From Actinacidiphila sp. DG2A-62 (GTDB lineage Bacteria > Actinomycetota > Actinomycetes > Streptomycetales > Streptomycetaceae), in contig NZ_JAYMGI010000002.1 in the NCBI RefSeq assembly GCF_035825295.1, forward strand, positions 7,144,001 to 7,208,000: DNA of 64,000 nucleotides, in the 5' to 3' direction. The translations under genes and the position numbers were made by a program. This document shows positions 27,286 to 37,602 of the stretch, in pieces. Under the pieces are notes generated by a model. The model ran no database searches. It was not told the origin of the DNA and saw nothing but the letters and a program-made list of their open reading frames with translations. Numbering within the stretch: position 1 is the stretch's first letter; each line of letters opens with the position of its first letter.

Positions 27286-29748
27286 ATGGGCGAGCCGCAC
27301 ACCGGTCCCGGCATCCCGGGCCCGCACTCCGACGACCGGTCGCCGCGCACCCCGCCGCTCCCGTCGGCTCCGCCGGCGTCTCCGGCCCCGCCGCCGTCGC
27401 CCGTCCCGCCCACGCCCGCCGGACCGCCCGGCCCGGCTGGGCCGCCCGCCCCGGCGTCGCCGCCCGCGTCCGGGGGCCCCGGGACGCCCGCGTCGCCGCC
27501 CCCGCCCGTGGTTCCGCCCGCGGCCCACGGGGAGCCCGCACCAGGGCCCGCCGGAGCCTCGCTCGCGGCCGCCGAGCCGCTCGTGCCGCAGCCCGCGGCG
27601 TCGGCGGCTCCCTCCGCAGCCGACGCCGCCGCGGCGGGCGGGCTCGACGCCGACGCCGAAGGGCCCGCCGTGGTGGCCGGACACCGGGTCGGGCCGCGGG
27701 TGTACGACGGCGGCCTCGGGCCAGCGCATCTCGCGCACGCCCCCGGCGGGGAGCCGGTCGCACTGACGCTGGTACGGGCCGCCGCGGCCGCGCGGGAAGG
27801 GTTTGCCGCGGGCTTCCACCGGGACGCGCAGGCCGCGGGCCAGGTGCGCGGCGCGGCGCTGGTCCGGGTGCTCGGCAGCGGCCGGGAGGGCGAGCGCTAC
27901 TGGCTCGCCGCGGCGTACGAGCCGGTGCGGACGCTGGCCGGCGCGGGGCCGCTGCCCACGCGGACGGTGCTGCGGCTGGTCTCCGGCATCGCTGAGGCGC
28001 TGCGCGTGCTGCACCACGCCGGCGTCGTGCACGGCGACCTGCGGCCCGCGCACGTGCTGCTCGCGGCGGAGGGGCCGCGGCTGAAGGAGTACGGCCTCGC
28101 GGGCGTCCCCGGCTTCGCGCCGGAGGCCGGCGAGGGGCCGGCGTTCCTGACGCCGGAGCAGGCCGCGGGGCAGCCGCCCGTCCCCGCGTCGGACGTCTTC
28201 GCGCTCGGGCAGATCGCCGCGTACGCCGCGATAGGGGTTCCGCCGTTCGGCGAGGACCCGGGCGCGGCGCGGACCCGGGTCCGGCAGGAGGAGCCCGACC
28301 TCAACGAACTCCCGGGCGAGCTGCGGGAGATCGTCACCCGCTGTCTGATCAAGGACCCGGCGCTGCGGCCGTCCCTGGCCCAGGTCACCACGATGTGCGC
28401 GCAGGCCGCGCCCCCGGGCGCCCCCGCGACGCCCTGGCTCCCCCCACACCTCCTGCACCCGCCCACACCACGCTTCCCGCCCGGCGCGCCCGGCGTGTCC
28501 GGGCCCACGGCCGCCCCCGCGTCGGCCGCGCCCCCCGCGCCTGCCGGGGTCTCCGGTCCGGCGGCCCCCGCGTCGCCCGCGCCGGCGTTTCCGCCCGCGC
28601 CGGGGGCCCAGTCCCCCGCAGCGGTGACTCCCGCGCCCGCGGCGACCCCCGCAGCGGCCTCCGCGCCCACCGCTCAGCGGCCCGCGCAGGCCACCGGGAG
28701 TGCGCCGCCCCCGGTCGCCGGGAGCCCGCAGACGGTCTCCGAGGCCGCCGCGCGGCAGCCCGGGCAGCCGCAGGACTCCGCGGCCGCGGCGCTGCCGCCC
28801 CCGGCCGCCTGGTCCGGCCTCCAGGTCTTCAGGGGCCCGAAGTTCGCCGCACCCCTGGGCGTCCCCGCGCCCGAGGCGCCCGCCGGCGGTCCGGGCCCGG
28901 GCGTCGCTCCGCAGGCCCCCGCGCCCGCGCAAGCCGCCGGCGACGGCGGCGTACCCGGAACGCTGCCAGGACCTCCGGGGCAGCCGGGACCTCCGGGGCC
29001 TCCGGGGCCCCCGGGTCAGCCGAGCCATCCCGGCCATCCCGGCCAGCCGGGGTGGCACTGGCGGCCTCCCGTGCACCTGCCGGTGCACTTGCCCGCGCGT
29101 CGGCGGCGCGGAGCCGGCGCCGCGCTCGCCGCGGTCGTCGTCGTGGGCGCGGCGGGCGTCGCGCTGGCCGTCGGGAGCTCGGACGGCGGCGGAGGCAAGG
29201 AGTTCGGCGCCGCGCCCCAGTCGTCGCCCACCGCGACCGCGACCGCGTCCTCGCCTCCCGCGGCGACCTCGCCTCCCACCTCGCCGTCCGGCGGCGGCGC
29301 GACCACCTCGCCGCTGCCCGTGGGCGACCGTTACGAGGGGATCCGGCTGGCCGCGGGCACCTCGCTGGTGCTCCAGGAGTCGCCGCCCGCGGTCCGTCCC
29401 GGGCCGTACGGCGGATCGTTCGGCTTCACCGAGCGCGGCGACGCGTTCGCCACGGACGCGCGGCACGGCACCCTGGCCGTGCTGGACCCGTCGACGCCGC
29501 CGACGCTCGCCTCGTGCGTCGCGAGCGCGGCCGGCGCCCCGGCCGCCGGCCGCCCGGCCGCCGGTACCGCGCTGGTGCCGCGCGGCACGGTGACCGCCGG
29601 CAGCCGGATCTGTGTGCACTCCGTCGACGGGACCGTCGCGCTGGTCACGCTGCGCCGGCTGCCGATGCCCGGCGACCCGGCGCCGTACGCGACGCTCGAC
29701 GTGACGGTGTGGCCGGTCGCCGACCGCAGCGCCGAGGGCGACCAGTAG
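27286..29748 (+). CDS. Ser/Thr kinase-like membrane protein, probable pseudokinase
   Basis: 820 aa. The first 130 residues are Pro/Ala-rich, then a kinase-like domain (about 130-375). Key residues are altered: the VAIK lysine position reads VALT, HRD reads HGD (VVHGDLRPAHVLL), and DFG reads EYG (KEYGLAG). A Pro/Ala/Gly-rich region with collagen-like GPPGPP repeats precedes one membrane segment (AALAAVVVVGAAGVALAVG, about residue 615) and a 180-residue external domain with two Cys. ATG 27286 follows ACGGGGG. Likely a signalling scaffold or sensor that does not phosphorylate. Confidence 0.8.
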   Translation: MGEPHTGPGIPGPHSDDRSPRTPPLPSAPPASPAPPPSPVPPTPAGPPGPAGPPAPASPPASGGPGTPASPPPPVVPPAAHGEPAPGPAGASLAAAEPLVPQPAASAAPSAADAAAAGGLDADAEGPAVVAGHRVGPRVYDGGLGPAHLAHAPGGEPVALTLVRAAAAAREGFAAGFHRDAQAAGQVRGAALVRVLGSGREGERYWLAAAYEPVRTLAGAGPLPTRTVLRLVSGIAEALRVLHHAGVVHGDLRPAHVLLAAEGPRLKEYGLAGVPGFAPEAGEGPAFLTPEQAAGQPPVPASDVFALGQIAAYAAIGVPPFGEDPGAARTRVRQEEPDLNELPGELREIVTRCLIKDPALRPSLAQVTTMCAQAAPPGAPATPWLPPHLLHPPTPRFPPGAPGVSGPTAAPASAAPPAPAGVSGPAAPASPAPAFPPAPGAQSPAAVTPAPAATPAAASAPTAQRPAQATGSAPPPVAGSPQTVSEAAARQPGQPQDSAAAALPPPAAWSGLQVFRGPKFAAPLGVPAPEAPAGGPGPGVAPQAPAPAQAAGDGGVPGTLPGPPGQPGPPGPPGPPGQPSHPGHPGQPGWHWRPPVHLPVHLPARRRRGAGAALAAVVVVGAAGVALAVGSSDGGGGKEFGAAPQSSPTATATASSPPAATSPPTSPSGGGATTSPLPVGDRYEGIRLAAGTSLVLQESPPAVRPGPYGGSFGFTERGDAFATDARHGTLAVLDPSTPPTLASCVASAAGAPAAGRPAAGTALVPRGTVTAGSRICVHSVDGTVALVTLRRLPMPGDPAPYATLDVTVWPVADRSAEGDQ

Positions 29749-29898
29749 CGCACGAGGCCCCAACTCGCCCCGGTGACAGGGAAGTCGACCGAAAGCCGTA
29801 ACAAATTCACACGACCATGTAGCGCGAGGACCGCCCGTTCGCGTTTACTGTCCGCCCCGGGGGGCAATCCCGAGACACGCGGCCCGACGAGGACAGCG

Positions 29899-30237
29899 GT
29901 GGGGGAGACGTACGTGCTGGACGACGACCGCAGTGGCGCTTCCGTGCGCCCGGAGGCGGACGACGCGGCTGTTGCCGTGCAGCGGGCGGTGGACCGCCTG
30001 CGGCACGAACTCGCCGCGTACCGACCGCTGTTACCGGACCGTGCGGTCGCCGAGGACGAACTCGACGCGCTCGCGGCGCAGGCCGCGACCGTGGCGGCGA
30101 GCGGCGCGCCCCCGGACACCGAGCGGGTGCACCACTCGCTGCTCCTGGTCGCCGCCGCGCTCGGCTCGGTCAGCGCGCTGACCGAGCCGCTGGGCGACGT
30201 CCGCCAGGCCGTCGAAGCGCTGGCCCAGCCCCACTGA
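29899..30237 (+). CDS. DUF5955-like small protein
   Basis: 112-aa helical protein with core AVAVQRAVDRLRHELAAYRP, DRAVAEDELDALAAQA and SLLLVAAALGSVSALTEPL, similar to the DUF5955 family of Streptomyces. GTG 29899 has AGGA 5 nt upstream; GTG 29914 with GGGGGAG 6 nt before it is an equally good start. No catalytic motif. Function unknown. Confidence 0.65.
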   Translation: MGETYVLDDDRSGASVRPEADDAAVAVQRAVDRLRHELAAYRPLLPDRAVAEDELDALAAQAATVAASGAPPDTERVHHSLLLVAAALGSVSALTEPLGDVRQAVEALAQPH

Positions 30238-30317
30238 CGGCCCGCGGCCGCCGCCTCGCCCGCCTCGTGCCCACGCGCCGCCGCGCGCTCGTGCCCCGCG
30301 GACGCCCGCGCCCCCAA

Positions 30318-31091
30318 TCACGCCCCCGGCGTCTCCCCGCTGCTGCTGAGCGCCGCGGCCAACCGGTGGGCCACCTCGCGCAGCACCGGGACGATCTTGT
30401 CGGTCGCGGTGTCCGTGACGCGGCCCGCGGGGCCGGAGATGGAGATCGCCGCGGCGGTCGGCGCGTCCGGGACGGGGACCGCGAGACAGCGGACGCCGAT
30501 CTCCTGCTCGCTGTCGTCGACGGCGTAACCGCGCTCCCGGACGCGGGCCAACTCCGCCAGCAGGACGTCCGGTTCGGTGATCGTGCGGTCGGTCGCCGCG
30601 GGCATTCCGGTGCGTGCGAGCAGCGCCCGCACCTCGCCGGGCGGCAGCGCGGCCAGCAGTGCCTTGCCGACGCCCGTGGAGTGCGGCAGCACCCGCCGGC
30701 CGACCTCGGTGAACATCCGCATCGAGTGCCGCGAGGGCACCTGCGCGACGTACACCGCCTCGTCCCCGTCGAGCAGCGCCATGTTCGCGGTCTCGCCGGT
30801 GGCCTCCACCAGCTCCGCCAGATACGGCCGCGCCCAGGCGCCCAGCAGCCGCGACGCGCTCTCGCCGAGCCGGATCAGCCGGGGTCCGAGCGCGTAGCGG
30901 CGGTTGGCCTGCTGGCGGACGTAGCCGCAGGCGACCAGCGTGCGCATCAGCCGGTGGATGGTGGGCAGCGGCAGCCCGCTGCCGGCCGCCAGCTCGCTCA
31001 GACCGACCTCGCCGCCCTGGTCGGCCATCCGCTCCAGCAGGTCGAAGGCCCTCTCCAGGGACTGCACGCCCCCGGCGCGGTCAGCGGTCAC
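30318..31091 (-). CDS. allR: IclR-family repressor, AllR-like
   Basis: 257-aa IclR regulator. The N-terminal winged HTH reads GLSELAAGSGLPLPTIHRLMRTL; the C-terminal effector domain has STGVGKALLAALPP and DDSEQEIGVRCLAVPV, which binds small acids such as glyoxylate or allantoate in this family. GTG 31091 has GAGGGG 6 nt before it. It is divergent from allantoinase, and dyads resembling one another lie at allB, uraD and aceB. S. coelicolor has an IclR repressor called AllR in the same kind of neighbourhood, hence the name. Confidence 0.83.
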   Translation of the reverse strand: MTADRAGGVQSLERAFDLLERMADQGGEVGLSELAAGSGLPLPTIHRLMRTLVACGYVRQQANRRYALGPRLIRLGESASRLLGAWARPYLAELVEATGETANMALLDGDEAVYVAQVPSRHSMRMFTEVGRRVLPHSTGVGKALLAALPPGEVRALLARTGMPAATDRTITEPDVLLAELARVRERGYAVDDSEQEIGVRCLAVPVPDAPTAAAISISGPAGRVTDTATDKIVPVLREVAHRLAAALSSSGETPGA

Positions 31092-31222
31092 GTCGTACCC
31101 CTCTACAGGACGCTTACGGGACGCTCCGCGGGGACGCGGAGCCACGGCGTGCGGAATGCGAGTTTCGCCAGGCGGAACCCTACCGCTCTTGACGTCCCGG
31201 CGGGCGATCTCCACCATGGCCG

Positions 31223-31237
31223 TCAACAGAACGTTGA
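31223..31237. promoter_or_regulatory. AllR-like operator between allR and allB
   Basis: TCAACA-GAA-CGTTGA, nearly perfect dyad. Its right half continues as TTGAAA (31234-31239), a possible -35 for allB, the same geometry as at uraD. The -10 for allB is not clear. Confidence 0.65.
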
Positions 31238-31296
31238 AATCCCTGTGGCGGGCCGCCGGCGTGTCCGCACGGTCCAGTCGGCGGACAGGAGATCCC

Positions 31297-32739
31297 GTGA
31301 CCCGGTACGGCGACGGCCAGGAGCGCGCGCCCGAGCGGCTGCCCCGCTCCGACGACGGCGAGGAGGCCGCCCCCGAGCGGCTGCTGCGCTCCACCCGCGT
31401 GGTGACCCCGGACGGCGAGCGGCCGGCCGCCGTCCACGTCCGCGGCGGCGTGATCGCCGCGGTGCTGCCGCACGACGCCCCGGCGCCGCCCGGCGCGCTG
31501 CTCACCGACCTCGGCGACCACGCGCTGCTGCCCGGCCTGGTCGACACCCACGTGCACGTCAACGACCCGGGCCGGGCCGAGTGGGAGGGCTTCGCGACCG
31601 CCACCGCGGCCGCCGCGGCCGGCGGCGTCACCACGCTGATCGACATGCCGCTCAACAGCATCCCGCCCACCACCTCGACCGCCCACCTGGAGGTCAAACG
31701 CGCCGCCGCCCGCGGCCGGGTGCACGTCGACACCGGCTTCTGGGGCGGCGCGGTGCCCGGCAACACCGCCGATCTGCGGCCGCTGCACGACGCCGGCGTC
31801 TTCGGCTTCAAGTGCTTCCTGCTGCACTCGGGCGTGGACGAGTTCCCGCCGCTCGGCCCGGCCGCGCTCGCCGAGGCGATGGCCGAGATCGCCCGCTTCG
31901 ACGGCCTGCTGATCGTGCACGCCGAGGACCCGGTGCTGATCGGGAACGCCCCGCAGCGGTCCGGCCCGAAGTACGCCGACTTCCTCGCCTCGCGGCCGGC
32001 CGCCGCCGAGGACACCGCGATCGCCGGACTGATCGCGCTGGCCGGCCAGACGGGCGCCCGCGTGCACGTGCTGCACCTGTCCTCGGCGAGCGCGGTGCCG
32101 CTGATCGCGGACGCCAGGGCCCGCGGGGTGCGGCTGACCGCCGAGACCTGCCCGCACTTCCTGACCCTGACCGCCGAGGAAGTCCCGGACGGTGCCACGG
32201 AGTTCAAGTGCTGCCCGCCGATCCGCGAGGCGGCCAACCAGGACGCGCTGTGGCGGGCGCTGGCCGGCGGCGTCATCGACTGCGTGGTCTCCGACCACTC
32301 GCCGTCCACGATCGAACTCAAGGCCCGGGACACCGGCGACTTCGCCGCCGCGTGGGGCGGCATCTCCTCGCTGCAACTGGGGCTCCCCGCGGTGTGGACG
32401 CAGGCCCGCCGGCGCGGCCACACCCTGTCGGACGTGGCGGCCTGGATGTCCGCCGGCCCCGCCCGGCTGGCCGGGCTCGCCGCCAAGGGCGCCATCGAAC
32501 CCGGCCGCGACGCCGACCTCGCGGTGTTCGCCCCCGAGGAGACCTTCACCGTCGACCCGGCCGGGCTGCACCACCGCAACCCCGTCACCGCCTACGCCGG
32601 ACGCACCCTGCACGGCGTGGTCAAGGCCGCCTACGTCCGCGGCGCCCCGGTCGTCCGCGACGGCCGACTCACCGCGCGGACCCGCGAAAAGCCCGCCGGC
32701 CGGCTCATCGGACGGCCGACCGGCGGGAGTTCGCGCTGA
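31297..32739 (+). CDS. allB: Allantoinase
   Basis: 480-aa dinuclear zinc amidohydrolase that opens allantoin to allantoate. Motifs in order: DTHVHVNDPGR (about residue 85), FKCFLLHSG with the carbamylated Lys (about 170), VHAEDP, VLHLSSAS, and VVSDHSPS (about 330). GTG 31297 follows ACAGGAGA by 5 nt. The first 30 residues contain two similar segments (PERLPRS and PERLLRS), an extension not typical of the family. Divergent from allR and presumably repressed by it. Allantoicase is not seen nearby. Confidence 0.94.
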   Translation: MTRYGDGQERAPERLPRSDDGEEAAPERLLRSTRVVTPDGERPAAVHVRGGVIAAVLPHDAPAPPGALLTDLGDHALLPGLVDTHVHVNDPGRAEWEGFATATAAAAAGGVTTLIDMPLNSIPPTTSTAHLEVKRAAARGRVHVDTGFWGGAVPGNTADLRPLHDAGVFGFKCFLLHSGVDEFPPLGPAALAEAMAEIARFDGLLIVHAEDPVLIGNAPQRSGPKYADFLASRPAAAEDTAIAGLIALAGQTGARVHVLHLSSASAVPLIADARARGVRLTAETCPHFLTLTAEEVPDGATEFKCCPPIREAANQDALWRALAGGVIDCVVSDHSPSTIELKARDTGDFAAAWGGISSLQLGLPAVWTQARRRGHTLSDVAAWMSAGPARLAGLAAKGAIEPGRDADLAVFAPEETFTVDPAGLHHRNPVTAYAGRTLHGVVKAAYVRGAPVVRDGRLTARTREKPAGRLIGRPTGGSSR

Positions 32740-32839
32740 CGCTGCTCGTACTGACCCTGACTGCCTTGCGCGTGCTGACCCTGCCCGTGCTTCTCCTGCT
32801 CGCGCCGGCGCAGTTCACACCCGCGCGGTCAGAATGCGG

Positions 32840-34195
<1,356 letters not shown>

Positions 34196-34215
34196 AAGTT
34201 ACCTTTCGGTGGGGG

Positions 34216-35094
34216 TCACTTGACGGCGCCGGCGGTCAGACCGGCGACCAAGTAACGCTGCAGGAGCAGGAATCCGGCGACCACCGGCACGCTCACCACG
34301 AGCGAGGCGGCCATGACCTGGTTCCAGTAGACGTCGTTCTGGGTGGCGTACTCGCGAAGGCCCACGGCCAGGGTCCGGGTGCTGGAGTTCGTCATCACCG
34401 AGGCGAAGAGCACCTCGCCCCACGCGGTCATGAACGCGTACACCGACACCGCCACGATGCCGGGGATCGCGGCCGGCACGACCACGCGGAAGAGCGCGCC
34501 GAACGGGCCGCAGCCGTCCACCTTGGCCGCCTCGTCCAGGTCCCGGGGGATCGAGTCGAAGTAGCCGACCAGCATCCAGATGGAGAACGGCAGCGAGAAG
34601 GTGAGGTAGGTGATGATCAGCCCGAGCCGGCTGCCGTTGAGCGTGATGCCGGTGCTGTTCCCGATGTTGACGAAGATCAGGTACAGCGGCAGCAGGAAGA
34701 GGATGCCGGGGAACATCTGGGTGGACAGCACGGTCACCGTGAAGACCTTGCGGCCGGCGAACCGGTAGCGGCTCACCCCGTACGCCGCGAAGATCGCCAC
34801 GATCACCGAGAACGCGGTGGCGCTGACCGACACGATCACCGAGTTGAGGAAGTAGTGCGCCAGCGGCACCGTCTTCCAGATGTCGATGTACGGCCGGACG
34901 GTGAGGCCGTGCGGGATCCACTGGAAGGAGCCCTGCACGTCCTGGAGGTTCTTCAGGGACGAGCTGAGCATCACGTACACGGGCGTGAGCACGAACAGCA
35001 GCAGGAGCGTCAGCACCACCCGCCGGGTCCACACGAAGGACCGCGGCTGCGCCATCGGCGACGGCTGCGCGGGTGTCCGAAGGGTCCTAGGCAT
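34216..35094 (-). CDS. Carbohydrate ABC transporter permease (MalG type)
   Basis: 292-aa inner-membrane permease with six predicted helices. The EAA loop reads DLDEAAKVDGCGPFGALFRVVVP (about residues 195-217), the coupling motif for the ATPase. It overlaps the upstream permease gene by 8 nt. No ATPase gene is in this operon, so a shared MsiK-like ATPase is likely, as is known for Streptomyces CUT1 transporters. Confidence 0.93.
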   Translation of the reverse strand: MPRTLRTPAQPSPMAQPRSFVWTRRVVLTLLLLFVLTPVYVMLSSSLKNLQDVQGSFQWIPHGLTVRPYIDIWKTVPLAHYFLNSVIVSVSATAFSVIVAIFAAYGVSRYRFAGRKVFTVTVLSTQMFPGILFLLPLYLIFVNIGNSTGITLNGSRLGLIITYLTFSLPFSIWMLVGYFDSIPRDLDEAAKVDGCGPFGALFRVVVPAAIPGIVAVSVYAFMTAWGEVLFASVMTNSSTRTLAVGLREYATQNDVYWNQVMAASLVVSVPVVAGFLLLQRYLVAGLTAGAVK

Positions 35095-36091
35095 CGGCCT
35101 CGCCTCGCTTGCGGCCCGTGACCAGCAGGTAGACCGCCGTCACCAGCAGCAGGAAGAGCAGCAGGAGCACGGACATCGCCGAGCCCGAGCCGAAGTTCCA
35201 GGTGATGAACGACGACTGGTAGATGTGGATGGAGATCAGGTCCGCCTGGTGCGGCGCGGACTGGCCGAACATCACGTACGGCGTGTTGAAGTCGTTGAAC
35301 GTCCACAGGAACAGCACCAGCACCAGGACCTGGTTCACCGGCCGCAGCGACGGCATGGTGATCTTCCTGATCTGCTGCCAGACGCCGGCGCCGTCCATCG
35401 CCGCGGCCTCGTACAGCTCGCGCGGGATGTTCTGCAGACCGGCCATCAGCGCCAGGAACGCGAACGGCCAGGACTTCCAGACCGACACGATGACCATGGC
35501 CCAGAAGCTGTTGTCGCCGATCAGCCAGAACGGCTTGTTCGACGTGACGTGCAACTGGTCGTGCAGGACGTGGTTCACCAGGCCGGTGTCCTGCTGGAAC
35601 ATGAACGTCCAGGTGATCAGCGCCGCGTAGGCCGGCAGCGCGTACGGCACCAGGAAGATCGCCCGGAGCACCGCGCGGCCGCGGAAGGTGTCCTGCATCA
35701 GGATCGCCGCCGCGGTGCCGAGCAGCCAGGACAGGCCCACCGACAGCAGGGTGTAGGCCAGCGTCACCCAGAACGAGTGCAGCAGCGCCTGCCCGATCGG
35801 CTGGTGGATCTTGATCGCGGCCTTGTAGTTGTCGAAGCCGGACCAGGGGGCGCTGTTCCAGTGGTGGATGTAGAACAGCGTCAGGTTCTTGAAGCTGATC
35901 ACGATGCCGAAGACCATCGGCACGATGTGGATCAGCAGTTCGGCCAGCAGGGCCGGCAGCAGGAGGAGATACGGCAGGCCGACCTGGCGCAGCCGTTCTG
36001 CGACACGCGGCCGGAGCCGGCGCCCGGCAGCGGTCTTCTCGCTGTCGGGGCCGGCTTCGGGCGCGCGCCTGGGAGGGGCGGTGGCAGTCAT
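35087..36091 (-). CDS. Carbohydrate ABC transporter permease (MalF type)
   Basis: 334-aa CUT1 permease with six helices after a 35-residue cytoplasmic tail. EAA loop: ELYEAAAMDGAGVWQQIRKI (about residues 230-249). It pairs with the MalG-type permease encoded next and the lipoprotein encoded 16 nt before. Confidence 0.93.
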   Translation of the reverse strand: MTATAPPRRAPEAGPDSEKTAAGRRLRPRVAERLRQVGLPYLLLLPALLAELLIHIVPMVFGIVISFKNLTLFYIHHWNSAPWSGFDNYKAAIKIHQPIGQALLHSFWVTLAYTLLSVGLSWLLGTAAAILMQDTFRGRAVLRAIFLVPYALPAYAALITWTFMFQQDTGLVNHVLHDQLHVTSNKPFWLIGDNSFWAMVIVSVWKSWPFAFLALMAGLQNIPRELYEAAAMDGAGVWQQIRKITMPSLRPVNQVLVLVLFLWTFNDFNTPYVMFGQSAPHQADLISIHIYQSSFITWNFGSGSAMSVLLLLFLLLVTAVYLLVTGRKRGEADA

Positions 36092-36107
36092 GGGAGCGGG
36101 CCGATCC

Positions 36108-37451
36108 TCAGGAGGCGGGCATCTGCTGCTGCGCCTTGGTCAGCGCGGCCTTGACGGAGTCGGTCGTCACCGGCTTGCCGGCCGCCGCGTCCGCGAACAG
36201 GTCCTTGACCGCGGTGCCGACCAGCGTCTCGAACTGGCTCTCGTTGGGCACCTGCGGCAGCGGCGCGGCCGAGTTGGACAGCACGCTCGCCAGCACCTTC
36301 AGGTCGGGCGTCTGGAACGCGGCGTCGCTCTGCGCCTCCTTGACCGGCGGCAGCGAGCCGTAGGTCCCGTTGAGGATCTTCTGCTCGGGCGTGGAGGTCA
36401 TGAACTTCACGAACGCCTCGGCCGCGGCCTTGTGCTTGGTGTTCTGGAACACCGCCATGTTGATGCCGGCCACCATCGAGGTGATCGCCGCGTCACCGGT
36501 CGCGTTCGCGGTCGGCGTCGGCACCGGCACCACGCCGTACTCGTCGGGCTTCATGCCGTGCGCCTTGATCGAGGTCGCGGCCGACTGCCACATCATCATC
36601 GCGGCCTTGCCGGTGGCGAAGTCGGTGATGGTCTGGTTCTGGCTGTACTCCGCGTCGCCCTTGGCGGCGATCTTGTCGTTGGCGATGAAGTCCACGTACT
36701 GCTTGACCGCCGCGACGTTCGCCGGGGTGGTGAAGGTGGCCTTGCCGGAGGAGTCGAACCAGTCGGAGCCGCGCTGCTTGGCCAGCACGAAGGCGTGGTG
36801 GATGTTCTCGGCGCCGTTGCTGCCCTCGACCGCCAGGCCGTAGTGCCCGCCGGTGGTGAGCTTCTTGCCGTCGGTGACCAGCTCCTCCCAGGTCTTGGGC
36901 GGCGTCAGGCCGGCGTCGGCGAACATCTTCTTGTTGTAGTAGAGCCCGTAGGCCATCGAGTACAGCGGCACCGCGGCCGGGTCCTTGCCGGCCGCGCCGG
37001 CCGCCGCGATCGCCGCGGGCGCGAACCGGTCCTTGCCGCCGATGGCGGTGAACGCCGCGGAGTCCCACGGCATCAGCGCGCCGGTCGCCTGGAGCGAGGC
37101 GGACCAGGTGTTGCCGATGTTCAGCACGTCCGGGCCCTGGCCGGACGTGGTCGCCGCCAGGATGCGGTTGAGCAGGTCCGCCCAGCCGATGACCTCCAGC
37201 TTGACCTTGATGCCGGTCGCTTGCGTGAACTTGTTCAGCTCCGGGGTCAGCACCTGCTTGTCGTTGTCCAGGCTGGTGCCCTGGTTGCTGGCCCAGTAGG
37301 TGATGGTCTGGCCCTTGAGGCTGGCGGGGTCGTTGTTGCTGCTGCCGCCGTTGTCGTCGGAGCCGCCGCCGCACGCGGTGACGGTCAGACCGAGCGCGGC
37401 CACGAGGGCGGTGGCCGCGAGGAGTCTGCTGGAGGTGCTGGAGGTGCGCAT
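36108..37451 (-). CDS. Sugar-binding lipoprotein (extracellular solute-binding protein family 1)
   Basis: 447-aa lipoprotein. The signal peptide ends in lipobox LTVTAC (Cys 27), followed by a GGGSDDNGGSS linker. The mature part has the family-1 fold: ITYWASNQ, VIGWADLLNRIL, NIGNTWSAS, WQSAATSIKAHGMK. It delivers an oligosaccharide, probably a beta-glucoside given the GH1 gene, to the two permeases. First gene of the operon, preceded by a good promoter and operator. Confidence 0.93.
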   Translation of the reverse strand: MRTSSTSSRLLAATALVAALGLTVTACGGGSDDNGGSSNNDPASLKGQTITYWASNQGTSLDNDKQVLTPELNKFTQATGIKVKLEVIGWADLLNRILAATTSGQGPDVLNIGNTWSASLQATGALMPWDSAAFTAIGGKDRFAPAAIAAAGAAGKDPAAVPLYSMAYGLYYNKKMFADAGLTPPKTWEELVTDGKKLTTGGHYGLAVEGSNGAENIHHAFVLAKQRGSDWFDSSGKATFTTPANVAAVKQYVDFIANDKIAAKGDAEYSQNQTITDFATGKAAMMMWQSAATSIKAHGMKPDEYGVVPVPTPTANATGDAAITSMVAGINMAVFQNTKHKAAAEAFVKFMTSTPEQKILNGTYGSLPPVKEAQSDAAFQTPDLKVLASVLSNSAAPLPQVPNESQFETLVGTAVKDLFADAAAGKPVTTDSVKAALTKAQQQMPAS

Positions 37452-37508
37452 ACCGATGGCCTCTCGGGTCAGGTGGGATCGCTTCAGGAAGTGAACAGCG
37501 CCTGCGCC

Positions 37509-37552
37509 TTAATTCAGGCCGTGATTTAACTTGTGAGAAAAGGTGGCGTCAA
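37509..37552 (-). promoter_or_regulatory. Promoter and 21-bp dyad operator of the sugar transport operon
   Basis: Minus strand: -35 TTGACG (37552-37547), 17-bp spacer, -10 TTAAAT (37529-37524). A 21-bp dyad (37509-37529), with outer arms TTAA/TTAA and inner TCA-GGCC-TGA, has 17 of 21 symmetric positions and covers the -10 and start region. The ROK regulator encoded on the other side is the obvious candidate to bind. Confidence 0.65.
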
Positions 37553-37602
37553 GACCTTGAGCAGCGATAGATTCACGCCGGACGGGCGCGAGGGGAGAAC
37601 CG

